Shown here one piece after another: positions 7,802 to 17,713 of a stretch of 64,000 bases of DNA. The DNA comes from Neisseriaceae bacterium TC5R-5. Lineage in GTDB: Bacteria > Pseudomonadota > Gammaproteobacteria > Burkholderiales > Chromobacteriaceae. A program made the translations under genes and the position numbers. Position 1 is the first letter of the stretch. Each line of letters begins with the position of its first letter. Under the pieces are notes generated by a model. It worked only from the letters and a program-made list of their open reading frames with translations. It was not told where the DNA came from and searched no databases. The stretch is taken from positions 65,500-129,499 of the forward strand of contig JACCFC020000001.1 of assembly GCA_020830965.2 (NCBI GenBank), in the 5' to 3' direction.

Positions 7802-8602
7802 TTAGCGTGCCGAGATCTCCTGAACCGCCCAACCGTTTTTGCGCTGCATGAAGAAGTTAAGGATTGACTCCACGGAGACGGTTTGAATACGGTCACTGTA
7901 ACGCAGCTCACTAGGATGATCATCAAAGGCCACATTGGCCTTGAAGATACGCCCACCCAAACGGCTAAGCGGTCCCAATTTAATCTCTGCCGGTACAAAG
8001 CCCTGCAACTTCAACCACATCTGTGCCTGCTCACGCTGCTTGATCTCGATTTCACGACTGGAGGCCGCCGCCACCGTCTCCAACACCCAGGTATTGGAAT
8101 TCTCGTAACGTGTGGCAAACGGATACGCCAACAGGCTGTACTTGGGCGTATGCAAACGGCGCAGCTGCCCGCCCTGTGACAATATGGGCTTCAAACGCGC
8201 CGCCAGCTCAGGCGGTGGAATCAGTACGACAGCCTCAAAGGAAAACATATCATCCAGAAAGAAATTCCCTAGCCCCTCGTACCATAAATCCGAATGATCG
8301 GTACCGCAGTCGTTCAATAAATGCGCCACACGCCAGCGGCCACCTGGCTCAGTGCGATACACCAAGCCAGCGTGGCTATAGCGCAACTTATACTTCGACA
8401 GATCCTGACCTACCCGTGCCAACACCACTACGTCACTATTGAGCGCGTCCAACTTCTGCCGCACTTGCTCGGCAGTTTGCATCGCCAGGCGGAAAGTATC
8501 GGAGGAGAGGGATTTCTCTTCACAACTACGCCCAGCCTGTACCGCCAGCGGTAGACTTAAAGTCAAAGCAGCCAGTAAACGTAGTAAATTAAGACGGAAC
8601 AC
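7802..8602 (-). CDS. DUF2145 family exported protein
   Basis: This protein of 266 residues belongs to DUF2145. The family landmarks are AGRSCEEKSL directly after the signal peptide, LARVGQDLSKYKLRYSHAG, VAHLLNDCGT, AYPFATRYENSNTWVLE and a late DDHPSELR. An N-terminal signal peptide (LLRLLAALTLSLPLAVQA) predicts export. I chose the GTG at 8602, which has GGAG 7 bases upstream, over the ATG at 8644 that would precede the signal peptide by a charged stretch. It overlaps the upstream gene by 14 bases, so translation is likely coupled. Biochemical function is unknown. Confidence 0.85.
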   Translation of the reverse strand: MFRLNLLRLLAALTLSLPLAVQAGRSCEEKSLSSDTFRLAMQTAEQVRQKLDALNSDVVVLARVGQDLSKYKLRYSHAGLVYRTEPGGRWRVAHLLNDCGTDHSDLWYEGLGNFFLDDMFSFEAVVLIPPPELAARLKPILSQGGQLRRLHTPKYSLLAYPFATRYENSNTWVLETVAAASSREIEIKQREQAQMWLKLQGFVPAEIKLGPLSRLGGRIFKANVAFDDHPSELRYSDRIQTVSVESILNFFMQRKNGWAVQEISAR

Positions 8603-9044
8603 GGCTATGCTCCAGTAGACTTTCCCCCAATTGATTCGGAACAAAAGCCAACACCTTGCCGGAAGTCACCAGCAGCGTACCACTAGCCACCGCCGTCACC
8701 TGTACCGAAGCCCCCACTGCTGCGCCACTGGCGCGTAGCGCGCTCTTGGACATGTCCAACATCAGCTTGGCCCCACCTTGTACCGACTCCAGCGTCACCT
8801 GAGCCAGATCACTGCCCGCTTCGGCCAAACCCACAATCACATAGCCACTGCCCGTAATCGCTAACACCGGCCCTAGACTTGGCCCACGGTCACTACCGCC
8901 AATACTCGCCACCGGAGCTGCCACAATAGACAAAGCGCCAACCGATACTTTTTCCGACCCCCTGCCGGGGTTTAAGGATTCAGCCTGAACGCTGCCCAGC
9001 AACAAAGCCGCAGATATACCGGCAACCGCAAACAGTTTATTCAT
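8589..9044 (-). CDS. Exported protein of unknown function, paired with DUF2145
   Basis: The 151-residue product has a clear signal peptide (MNKLFAVAGISAALLLGSVQ, cleaved after QA). The mature part is rich in Ser, Ala, Gly and Val, with no motif I recognise. I chose the internal ATG at 9044 because it begins the signal peptide; an upstream ATG at 9107 would add 21 residues with no export logic. Its 3' end overlaps the DUF2145 start, which indicates that the two exported proteins are made together. Confidence 0.7.
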   Translation of the reverse strand: MNKLFAVAGISAALLLGSVQAESLNPGRGSEKVSVGALSIVAAPVASIGGSDRGPSLGPVLAITGSGYVIVGLAEAGSDLAQVTLESVQGGAKLMLDMSKSALRASGAAVGASVQVTAVASGTLLVTSGKVLAFVPNQLGESLLEHSRVPS

Positions 9045-9210
9045 TGATAGAGCTACCAGAAAAAATAAGCAAAGATGCCAGTCCCCATGCCAACAAGCAA
9101 GCCTCAATTGTCTAGCCTAGCGGTTTCACATACACTGCTGGCCTTCTGCAGCACGCTTTAGCAAGACTCGTCGGCATCAATTCAGCGCTGCTAACCTTTA
9201 AGGAGCCCGC

Positions 9211-10251
9211 ATGGACAATATTAAACTCACCCAGCTTTCCCACGGTGGCGGCTGCGGTTGCAAAATCGCGCCTTCGGTACTGCAAGCCATTCTCGCCGAC
9301 AGCAAAGAAAAAATGCTGTTCCCCAATTTACTGGTCGGCACCGAAACCAGCGACGATGCCGCCGTCTACCAGCTCAACGATGAGCAAGCCATTGTCGCGA
9401 CTACCGACTTCTTCATGCCCATTGTCGACGATGCCTATGACTTTGGCCGTATCGCCGCTACCAATGCGCTCTCCGACATTTACGCCATGGGTGCCCGACC
9501 GATTATGGCGCTCGCCATCGTTGGTATGCCGGTCAATGTACTGCCGGTGGCTACCATACGTGACATCCTGCGCGGTGGCGAAGCCGTCTGCCACGCGGCA
9601 GGCATTCCGATTGCCGGTGGCCACTCGATTGACGCGCCAGAGCCGATTTACGGCCTAGTCGCGCTAGGCGTGGTGCATCCAAAACAACTGAAGCGCAATA
9701 GCGATGCCCAGGCGGGCGATGTGCTGATTCTAGGCAAAGGCTTAGGGGTAGGTATTCTGGCCCAGGCGATGAAAAAAGATCTGCTCGACGAGCAGGGCTA
9801 CCAGGCGCTTATCGCCTCCACCACCCAACTGAACCATATCGGCGGCGAATTGGCCACTCAGGACAGCGTACATGCACTCACTGACGTCACCGGCTTTGGT
9901 CTGCTCGGTCATTTGCTGGAAATGTGCCAAGGTGCCGGCCTGACCGCCGAACTTGATATCACCGCCATTCCAGTGATTCACGCCGCCCGTCCCTTTGCCG
10001 AACAAGGCATCGGCCCCGGCGCGATTGAACGTAATCTCATCAGCTTTGGCGACAAGGTGGACTTCTCCCCACAGATTGCCCACTGGCAGCAACGCTTACT
10101 GGCGGATCCGCAAACCAGCGGTGGCCTGCTGGTTGCGGTCTCGGCAAACGCCGCCGATGAAGTATTGCAACGCTTTAAGCAAGCTGGTTTTGACTACGCC
10201 GCCAAAATAGGTAGCTTACACCAAGGCCCGGCACGCATCAGCGTGCGTTGA
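9211..10251 (+). CDS. selD: Selenide, water dikinase (selenophosphate synthetase)
   Basis: SelD makes selenophosphate from selenide and ATP, the selenium donor for selenocysteine and 2-selenouridine in tRNA. The 346-residue length is normal. The N-terminal glycine-rich loop SHGGGCGCK carries the catalytic position as Cys rather than selenocysteine, followed by the AIRS-type ATP-binding fold (DDAAVY, TDFFMP, DVTGFGLLGH). AAGGAG lies 7 bases before the ATG. No selA, selB or selU gene is in this window, so which selenium pathway it feeds is not visible. Confidence 0.96.
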   Translation: MDNIKLTQLSHGGGCGCKIAPSVLQAILADSKEKMLFPNLLVGTETSDDAAVYQLNDEQAIVATTDFFMPIVDDAYDFGRIAATNALSDIYAMGARPIMALAIVGMPVNVLPVATIRDILRGGEAVCHAAGIPIAGGHSIDAPEPIYGLVALGVVHPKQLKRNSDAQAGDVLILGKGLGVGILAQAMKKDLLDEQGYQALIASTTQLNHIGGELATQDSVHALTDVTGFGLLGHLLEMCQGAGLTAELDITAIPVIHAARPFAEQGIGPGAIERNLISFGDKVDFSPQIAHWQQRLLADPQTSGGLLVAVSANAADEVLQRFKQAGFDYAAKIGSLHQGPARISVR

Positions 10252-10275
10252 ACCAGCGAGCGCAAAACCTGGCAA

Positions 10276-10343
10276 TGGTGGCTGAGACAGCTAGCCGTTT
10301 GCTCGTTTGCTGGCACATTTGAAATAAGTGCCTCTCGCCACCA
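10276..10343. other. Nested hairpins after selD
   Basis: TGGTGGC (10276-10282) can pair with GCCACCA (10337-10343), and inside it GGCAC (10312-10316) with GTGCC (10328-10332). There is no T-run, so this may be a factor-dependent terminator or an mRNA 3' end structure between selD and trxB. Confidence 0.35.
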
Positions 10344-10348
10344 ACTAG

Positions 10349-11416
<1,068 letters not shown>

Positions 11417-11420
11417 GCAC

Positions 11421-12050
11421 TTGAAAGCCTTCAAGAAGGTATTGAAGGACATTCGCCAGCAGGTGCGCCCACAACGCGCTCCTGCTGCGCCGATGCACAA
11501 TAGTCCTCCGCCCGTGGTGGAAGAGCCTGACTTCCCATCGTTGTTTCGCGATGCCACACCACTCAAACCCGACCAGCGCTACCACGCCGAGCCCGCCAAA
11601 CCCAAGCCACGCCCGCGCCGCCAATACGGCTCACCAGCACCTAGCAGTCAGGCTGACCAAACTGCGCTGCTCCAGCACATGATAGGTTGGTTTGAAGCAC
11701 CAGAAATCGATCTGCACTTCGTCCGCTCTGGCCAAGCCACCGCCACGCTGAAAAAACTGCGCGCCGGTCACTGGCCCATCAGTGGCCAGCTCGACCTGCA
11801 CGGTTATGATCGTTATCAAGCACAGGATGCGCTGGCACTCTTCATCCATCAGGCCCGCGGCAACGGGCCCTGTGTGCGTATCATTCATGGTAAAGGTTTT
11901 GGCTCTAACGGCACCCCGGTACTCAAACGTCTGGTACGCTCCTGGCTCAAGCACCATCCGCATGTACTCGCGTTTTGTGAAGCCAGCGACAAACAAGGGG
12001 GGTCCGGTGCTTTATTAGTTCTATTAAAACGAGCCAACGCTGTGGAATAA
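11421..12050 (+). CDS. Smr domain protein
   Basis: The 209-residue protein has a C-terminal Smr (small MutS-related) domain from about residue 115. It shows LDLHGYDRYQAQDAL and the HGKGFGSNGTPVLK loop, both typical of the family. The first half is basic and Pro-rich and is probably flexible. Smr domains bind nucleic acid and some nick DNA or cleave RNA; the exact role here is not known. It begins with TTG four bases after the trxB stop, so it is likely cotranscribed and translationally coupled. Confidence 0.85.
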   Translation: MKAFKKVLKDIRQQVRPQRAPAAPMHNSPPPVVEEPDFPSLFRDATPLKPDQRYHAEPAKPKPRPRRQYGSPAPSSQADQTALLQHMIGWFEAPEIDLHFVRSGQATATLKKLRAGHWPISGQLDLHGYDRYQAQDALALFIHQARGNGPCVRIIHGKGFGSNGTPVLKRLVRSWLKHHPHVLAFCEASDKQGGSGALLVLLKRANAVE

Positions 12051-12147
12051 TTTGTTACTTTTCCCTGATGTCATTGTTGGCTGCTATCCGCTAAGCTAAA
12101 AACAACAGCGAATGCAGCCTCCCACGAATCCACCACAGGAGCTTTGC

Positions 12148-12600
12148 ATGACCGGTACTACTTGCCCCGATTTCACCCTGCCCGCCACTGGCGGCAGCCA
12201 CTTTACCCTCGCTAATAGCGGCAAGCCGCTGATTCTCTACTTTTACCCGAAAGACAACACTCCCGGCTGCACCAACGAAAGCATGGACTTCCGCGATCTC
12301 TACCCGCAATTTACGGCAGCGGGCGCACACATCGTCGGCATCTCGCGTGACAGCCTCAAATCTCATGAAAACTTCAAAGCCAAGCTTGAGCTCCCTTTTG
12401 AACTATTAGCCGATATGGAGGAAACAGCCTGCAATCTATTTGCTGTCATCAAAATGAAAAACATGTATGGCAAACAAGTGCGTGGTATCGAACGCAGCAC
12501 TTTTGTGATTGACCAGAGTGGCGACATCATCCGCGAATGGCGCGGCGTGAAAGTGCCTGGCCATGCACAGGAAGTGCTGACCTTTATTCAGTCACTCTAA
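12148..12600 (+). CDS. bcp: Thioredoxin-dependent peroxiredoxin, BCP/PrxQ type
   Basis: This 150-residue cytoplasmic peroxidase reduces hydrogen and organic peroxides with electrons from thioredoxin. The peroxidatic Cys is C41 in the motif KDNTPGCTNES. The resolving Cys found five residues later in E. coli Bcp is replaced by Met46; a Cys in the segment EETACNLF may take over, as in the alternative PrxQ subtype. I chose the ATG at 12148 with AGGAG upstream. The neighbouring trxB fits the electron route. Confidence 0.93.
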   Translation: MTGTTCPDFTLPATGGSHFTLANSGKPLILYFYPKDNTPGCTNESMDFRDLYPQFTAAGAHIVGISRDSLKSHENFKAKLELPFELLADMEETACNLFAVIKMKNMYGKQVRGIERSTFVIDQSGDIIREWRGVKVPGHAQEVLTFIQSL

Positions 12601-12660
12601 ACGCAAGCAGCACAACCCGGTCAGCCAGACCGGGCGCTGCCACCTAGCAAGGGGTTTATT

Positions 12661-14064
12661 ATGGCCAGTCGCAAGAAAGCCAATGCAAGCAAGCTGTTTG
12701 TTCTGGATACCAATGTTCTGCTACACGACCCCACCTGCTTATACCGTTTTCAAGAACACGATGTGTTCATCCCCATTATCACGCTGGAAGAACTGGACAC
12801 CCACAAAAAAGGGATGACCGAAGTGGCACGCAATGCGCGCCAAGCCAGCCGCTTTCTCGACGATATCGTCAGCGGCGCCGAAACCAAGATTGACGCCGGC
12901 ATCCCGCTCAAAAGCGCCAGCCGCGATGCGGCTACCGGTAAGCTGATCCTGCAGACTCAGGCCATCCACAGCGTCCTGCCTTCCTCCATGCCGGTAGGCA
13001 AAGCCGATAACCAGATCCTCGGCATCGTTATGGCGCTGAAAGACCTACACAGCGACCGCGCTGTCATCCTGGTCTCCAAAGACATCAATATGCGCATCAA
13101 GGCGCGCGCACTTGGCCTGGAGGCAGAAGACTACTTCAACGACAAAGTGCTGGAAGATACCGACCTGCTCTACACCGGTACCCGTGAAATCGACGAAAAC
13201 TTCTGGAGCCGTAACGGCAAAGACCTCAAATCCTGGCAAGAACAAGGCCGCAGCCTCTATCAAATCAAAGGTAATGATATTCAAAGCCTGCACATCAACC
13301 AGATGCTGTGGCAGGAAGGCGCCCAACCTTTACAGGCGCGCGTCATTAATCTGGAAGGCAAAAGCGCCGTCCTGCAAACGCTGAAAGACTACAGCCACCA
13401 AAAAAACAACGTCTGGGGCATTACCGCACGCAATCGCGAACAGAACTTTGCGCTCAATCTGCTGATGGACCCGAACATCGACTTCATTACCCTGCTGGGG
13501 CAGGCGGGTACAGGCAAAACCTTACTCACCCTGGCTGCCGGTTTGGTGATGACTTTGGAACAAAAACTTTACTCCGAAATCATCATGACCCGCGTTACCG
13601 TGCCAGTCGGTGAAGACATCGGCTTTTTGCCCGGTAGCGAAGAAGAAAAAATGGCACCGTGGATGGGTGCGCTGGAAGACAATCTGGACGTTCTCAACAA
13701 AAGCGATGACGACGGCGGCGACTGGGGCCGTGCCGCCACCCGTGATCTGATACGTTCACGCATCAAGGTCAAATCGCTCAACTTCATGCGCGGACGTACT
13801 TTCCTCAATAAATACCTGATCATCGACGAAGCACAGAACCTCACGCCCAAGCAGATGAAAACGCTGATTACCCGCGCTGGCCCCGGTACCAAGGTCGTCT
13901 GCCTAGGCAATATCTCGCAGATTGACACCCCCTATCTCACCGAAGGCAGCTCCGGCCTCACCTATGTGGTGGATCGTTTCAAAGGCTGGGAACACTCCGG
14001 CCACATCACCCTGCAACGCGGCGAACGCTCCCGTCTGGCCGATTACGCCGGCGAAGTGCTGTAA
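12661..14064 (+). CDS. PhoH family protein with N-terminal PIN domain
   Basis: The 467-residue protein joins a PIN ribonuclease fold (about residues 10-150, beginning FVLDTNVLLHDP, the conserved first acidic residue) to a PhoH ATPase (about 240-467) with Walker A GQAGTGKT at 280-287 and Walker B LIIDEAQN. PIN-PhoH proteins are RNA helicase/ribonucleases in studied actinobacterial homologues, so an RNA-processing role is inferred. AAGGGG precedes the ATG. A perfect hairpin follows the stop. Confidence 0.92.
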   Translation: MASRKKANASKLFVLDTNVLLHDPTCLYRFQEHDVFIPIITLEELDTHKKGMTEVARNARQASRFLDDIVSGAETKIDAGIPLKSASRDAATGKLILQTQAIHSVLPSSMPVGKADNQILGIVMALKDLHSDRAVILVSKDINMRIKARALGLEAEDYFNDKVLEDTDLLYTGTREIDENFWSRNGKDLKSWQEQGRSLYQIKGNDIQSLHINQMLWQEGAQPLQARVINLEGKSAVLQTLKDYSHQKNNVWGITARNREQNFALNLLMDPNIDFITLLGQAGTGKTLLTLAAGLVMTLEQKLYSEIIMTRVTVPVGEDIGFLPGSEEEKMAPWMGALEDNLDVLNKSDDDGGDWGRAATRDLIRSRIKVKSLNFMRGRTFLNKYLIIDEAQNLTPKQMKTLITRAGPGTKVVCLGNISQIDTPYLTEGSSGLTYVVDRFKGWEHSGHITLQRGERSRLADYAGEVL

Positions 14065-14076
14065 AGCGCTGTCCTA

Positions 14077-14107
14077 ACTTGAGCACCAGCCTGTTCGGTG
14101 CTCAAGT
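14077..14107 (+). terminator. 11-bp hairpin after phoH
   Basis: ACTTGAGCACC (14077-14087) is exactly inverse to GGTGCTCAAGT (14097-14107) around a 9-base loop, 12 bases after the stop. There is no T-run. The same arm, with one change, recurs inverted at 14296-14306, so the hairpin may instead be one end of a larger element. Confidence 0.5.
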
Positions 14108-14363
14108 CCTCACAAACCTTGACCGGCAGTGCCATCCTTGCTAGTTTGCGTACTGGTGCTGAACACACCTTGACACTAGCGGCCTATCCGCGCCCGAAAG
14201 ACGTGGTTTTTTGACGTCCATAGATTTCTATGGCCGGGTAGCGCGTATGCCGAACAATAGTCTGCAAAGGCTAAGGCATCGGGCCGTCTAGTGTCGGTGT
14301 TCAAGTACCTGGCCGCCCCTCTGAACAGGGGGCATATATTGAACAAACACTAGGAATCCCAGC
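14108..14363. other. Structured intergenic region after phoH
   Basis: This gap contains no gene but several inverted repeats. GACACTAG (14172-14179) pairs with CTAGTGTC (14288-14295), extended by CGGCC/GGCCG. CCATAG/CTATGG lies at about 14218-14233 and ATGCC/GGCAT at about 14247-14279. GCCCCT/AGGGGC lies at 14315-14333 just before the next gene. The nested arrangement suggests a folded RNA or a palindromic mobile element. Confidence 0.5.
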
Positions 14364-14621
14364 ATGCTTGTCCATTCCACTACCACACTTAAGCAATTAC
14401 ACACCTGTTTATCCGAAACCAGTAGCCTTGGCATCGAAGCGCTGGAATTATTGCGACCCATCATCTGTGCCGCGCGCCATCTCAGCGAGCATCCTAAGCC
14501 AGATACGCCGCAGACCATTGCCGGTTTGTGCAAACTCGCCGATTGGGTGATTGATGATTATCTAGATAGTTTTGAGACGACACAGGCCAACGCGAATAAG
14601 GCGCTGGATATTGCTCAATGA
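14364..14621 (+). CDS. Small protein of unknown function
   Basis: This is an 85-residue soluble, mostly helical protein (LSETSSLGIEALELLRPIIC in the middle, acidic helix near the end). I recognise no family. AGGAA lies 9 bases before the ATG. It stands alone after the structured region. The coding call rests on length, ribosome site and amino-acid composition. Confidence 0.6.
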   Translation: MLVHSTTTLKQLHTCLSETSSLGIEALELLRPIICAARHLSEHPKPDTPQTIAGLCKLADWVIDDYLDSFETTQANANKALDIAQ

Positions 14622-14821
14622 GCTGGGCTAGGGGCACAGACCATCGTTCCCCGGCATATATTCTGACGATTCACTTATTGCCCTTACTTTTTGAATTCGT
14701 GTCAGAATAATGACTACGTGTGTTTGTTGACCGAATTTGTGGGAAAATATCGATAAATTGCGAACAAAATCAATCTTAAGTCAATTTGTTGACTGCCCCC
14801 TTAATCAACCAGGAGTCCCTC

Positions 14822-15976
14822 GTGAAACTGCCTTTAAGCCTTATGATGATGAGTGTTTTGGCGCTGACTGCTTGTAATAAGGCAGAGCAAACTAAAACCA
14901 CAACAACAGCCGGTGCGGATAATGGCGCGGTAGTTGTCAAAATTGGCTCAGCCAACCCCTTGTCGGGGCCATTTGCCCATTGGGGCCATGATTCTGATAA
15001 CGGCGTAAAGCTGGCTGTGATGGAAGCCAATACCGAAAAGCTGACCCTGGATGGCAAGCCAGTAAGATTTGAAGTGGTGTCTGAGGATGATCAGGCAGAT
15101 CCCAAAACAGCGACTCAAGTGGCACAGCGTCTGGTGGATGCCAAGGTGGCCGGGGTGATTGGTCATTTAACTTCTGGCGCAGCGATTCCAGCCTCGCGGA
15201 TTTATTCTGAGGCAGGTATTCCTATGGTTGCCGCTTCGGTGACTAGCCCTAGCTTTACCAAACAAGGTTACAACAATACCTTTCGCTTGATCGCTAATGA
15301 TGAGCAGCAGGGGGTTGCACTCGCTAAGTATGCGGTGGAGACGCTGAAAGCGAAACGTATTGCCATTATTGACGATCGCACTACCTATGGTCAGGGTCTG
15401 GCCGATGACTTCGCACGTGCCGTGACGGCTGCTGGTGGCAAGGTGGTGAAACGTGAGTTCACTAATAATAACGCTACTGATTTTATGGCGATTTTGACTT
15501 CCATTAAAAACGAAAAGCCCGATCTGTTGTTTTACGGTGGGATGGATGCGCAGGCTGGCCCGATGGTTAAGCAGATGAATAAGCTTGGTATCCAGGCTAT
15601 GTTTATGGGCGCTGATGGCATCAATACACCGGAGTTTGCAAAATTAGGTGGGAGCAGTGCAGAAGGGGCTTACGCTTCCAGTGCGGGTATGCCGAAAGAA
15701 AAACTGCCTGGTTATGCCGATTTCAGCAAGCGCTTTAAGCAGGAGTTCCAAAAGGATATTCAAGCTTATGCGCCGTATACCTATGATGCGACCAAGGTGA
15801 TGATTGACGCGATGAAGCGTGCTGGTTCTGCTGATCCGGCCAAGTATCTGCCGGAGTTGGCTAAAACCGATAAGCAGGGCGTAACCGGCAAAATTGCCTT
15901 TGATAGTAAAGGTGATATTAAAGACGGGACAGTTGCTCTTTATCGTTTGAAAAATGGGCAGTGGGCAAGCTTATAA
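14822..15976 (+). CDS. Branched-chain amino acid-type ABC transporter substrate-binding lipoprotein
   Basis: This 384-residue protein belongs to the LivJ/LivK (type I periplasmic binding) family, which captures Leu, Ile, Val or related ligands. It has a lipoprotein signal with lipobox LTAC, then the family opening KIGSANPLSGPFAHWG and the later GADGINTPEF segment. I chose the GTG at 14822 with AGGAG 6 bases upstream over a TTG at 14786. No permease or ATPase genes (livH, M, G, F) are adjacent, so it is an orphan binding protein here. A terminator follows. Confidence 0.92.
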   Translation: MKLPLSLMMMSVLALTACNKAEQTKTTTTAGADNGAVVVKIGSANPLSGPFAHWGHDSDNGVKLAVMEANTEKLTLDGKPVRFEVVSEDDQADPKTATQVAQRLVDAKVAGVIGHLTSGAAIPASRIYSEAGIPMVAASVTSPSFTKQGYNNTFRLIANDEQQGVALAKYAVETLKAKRIAIIDDRTTYGQGLADDFARAVTAAGGKVVKREFTNNNATDFMAILTSIKNEKPDLLFYGGMDAQAGPMVKQMNKLGIQAMFMGADGINTPEFAKLGGSSAEGAYASSAGMPKEKLPGYADFSKRFKQEFQKDIQAYAPYTYDATKVMIDAMKRAGSADPAKYLPELAKTDKQGVTGKIAFDSKGDIKDGTVALYRLKNGQWASL

Positions 15977-16005
15977 GTATTGAATAGTGAGTTTTTATTG
16001 CAAAT

Positions 16006-16033
16006 TACCACCGCTAACCGGTGGTATTTTTTT
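16006..16033 (+). terminator. Rho-independent terminator
   Basis: TACCACCG (16006-16013) pairs with CGGTGGTA (16019-16026) around a 5-base loop and is followed by seven T. It ends the binding-protein transcript 30 bases after its stop. Confidence 0.93.
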
Positions 16034-16132
16034 ATAAATTAGTCCAAAAGGACAGGGGTGGCGAGCGCCTAGTTTGCCACCATGTTATTTTCATCATCCA
16101 GTTCGGTAAAACCTTTTATGAGGGAATGAGCG

Positions 16133-16936
16133 ATGATGAAAATCCTACTTGTCCGTGTCAGCATATTGCTCTGTCTGGCTTTGGGGGGGCTAATACCTTC
16201 TACGTGGGCAGCAGATATTTATGTCGTGAGTTCCGGTGGCTTTGCCGCGGCCTATCGTGCGCTGGCTCCTGGTTTTGAGCAACGAACCGGGCATAAGCTA
16301 ATGACTGGCTGGGGTCCTTCTATGGGTAAAACACCACAAGCGATTCCACAACGCTTAGCTCGCGGTGAGCAGATTGATGTCTTGATTATGGTGGATGGTG
16401 CCTTGCAGGATTTAATCCAGCAAGGCAGGGTACAGCCAAGTAGTCATACGATATTGGCTAATTCAAGAATTGCAATGGCGGTGCGAAGAGGGGCCATTAA
16501 GCCGGATATTTCGACGCTTGAGCAATTAAAAGCAGTTTTGCTGAGTGCTAAGTCCATTGCCTATTCTGATAGCGCCAGCGGTGTTTATCTTTCATCCGTT
16601 TTATTTCCCCGTTTAGGTATCAGTGAACAGCTTAAAGATAAAGCCTGGATGGTGCAGGCAGAACCGGTAGGGCAGTTAGTGGCCAGGGGTGATGCTGAAA
16701 TTGGTTTTCAGCAATTGAGTGAATTGGTACCGATAGCCGGAATTGACATCGTAGGCTTGTTGCCAGATGAGGCACAGAAGGTTACGCCATTTTCGGCCAC
16801 TATTCTGGCAGACAGTCAGCAGCCAGAAGCAGCTAAAGCGCTGATTGATTATCTGACGTCCGCGGAGGCCGCGCCATTTATTAGAAAAACGGGTTTGGAT
16901 CCACTGATTGATGATGCCCAAACCACGGCGCCCTAA
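16133..16936 (+). CDS. ModA-like periplasmic substrate-binding protein
   Basis: The 267-residue protein has a signal peptide ending STWA before Ala-Asp. The fold is a type II periplasmic binding protein like molybdate-binding ModA (VVSSGGFAAAYRALAPGFEQ, then GEQIDVLIM and SASGVYLSS). Orphan ModA-like proteins often bind other oxyanions or organic ligands, and no modB or modC is nearby, so the ligand is open. GAGGGAATGAG precedes a double ATG at 16133; the second ATG at 16136 is also possible. Confidence 0.85.
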   Translation: MMKILLVRVSILLCLALGGLIPSTWAADIYVVSSGGFAAAYRALAPGFEQRTGHKLMTGWGPSMGKTPQAIPQRLARGEQIDVLIMVDGALQDLIQQGRVQPSSHTILANSRIAMAVRRGAIKPDISTLEQLKAVLLSAKSIAYSDSASGVYLSSVLFPRLGISEQLKDKAWMVQAEPVGQLVARGDAEIGFQQLSELVPIAGIDIVGLLPDEAQKVTPFSATILADSQQPEAAKALIDYLTSAEAAPFIRKTGLDPLIDDAQTTAP

Positions 16937-16973
16937 GGTGTCGAGTACGAATGGCGTTGGCCTTGCTGCCTGT

Positions 16974-17594
16974 TTACAGGTGATAGCTGACGCCGGTCAT
17001 GAGCTTGGCCGACAGTTTCATGGCTATCTTGATAGGCAAGGGCAAGTGGGTTGCCCCGAGTTCATGCGCCATATCAGCATGTTTTAGCTCGTCATCACGC
17101 ATTTGGCTGACAATGGCACGACTCTTGTCATCCTGAGGGGGAAGTTGCTGTAAATGACTGTCAAGATGGGCGCCAACTTGTCGCTCTGTTTCTTCTAGGA
17201 AGCCCAAGTTCCATTTGTCACCCAAGATGCCGGCGGTGATGCCGATAGTGAGTGCACCGCTATACCATAAAGGATTGAACAGGCTGGGACGGCCACCCAA
17301 CTCACGGATGCGTTGCGCAGTCCAAGCTAGGTGTTCTATTTCTTCTTGTGCTGCTTGTTGTAAGGCAATGCGGGCTGTTGGGGTCCTCGCTGTTAAGGCT
17401 TGCCCTTGGTAGAGTGCTTGTGCACATACTTCGCCGCAATGGTTGACGCGCATCAGGCCGCGGGAGTGCTGTTTTTCTTGTTCATTTAGTTTTGTTTCGT
17501 GCAGTGTGGCATCCGGGTGTGGTCGCAGACTTTGTGCAGGGCCAAATAAGGTACGTAAACCTTTGTCGAATTCCACAATCAATTTGTCCAGCAT
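16974..17594 (-). CDS. coq7: 3-demethoxyubiquinol 3-hydroxylase
   Basis: This is a membrane-associated di-iron monooxygenase of 206 residues that adds the hydroxyl group in the penultimate step of ubiquinone synthesis. The ferritin-like iron ligands are visible as MRVNHCGEVCAQALY, QEEIEHLAWT and the late RDDELKHADMA. Coq7 replaces UbiF in many betaproteobacteria. It is divergent from ppa and convergent with the ModA-like gene. Confidence 0.95.
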   Translation of the reverse strand: MLDKLIVEFDKGLRTLFGPAQSLRPHPDATLHETKLNEQEKQHSRGLMRVNHCGEVCAQALYQGQALTARTPTARIALQQAAQEEIEHLAWTAQRIRELGGRPSLFNPLWYSGALTIGITAGILGDKWNLGFLEETERQVGAHLDSHLQQLPPQDDKSRAIVSQMRDDELKHADMAHELGATHLPLPIKIAMKLSAKLMTGVSYHL

Positions 17595-17713
17595 CGCGGT
17601 ATCTTTCTTGTGCGGTGATCAATTTGGTAATGATTATACCCGTCTTATATCTGCTGTTATAATTGGCCGCTTAATCTCGTTGTGTTCAACTCATTTTATA
17701 AGGATTCTGCTTG

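Noticed and set aside
16021-16278. Plus-strand frame of 85 codons at the start of the ModA-like gene
   Set aside because: It overlaps the terminator and the signal peptide of the real gene in another frame and has Cys/Trp-rich, non-protein-like composition.
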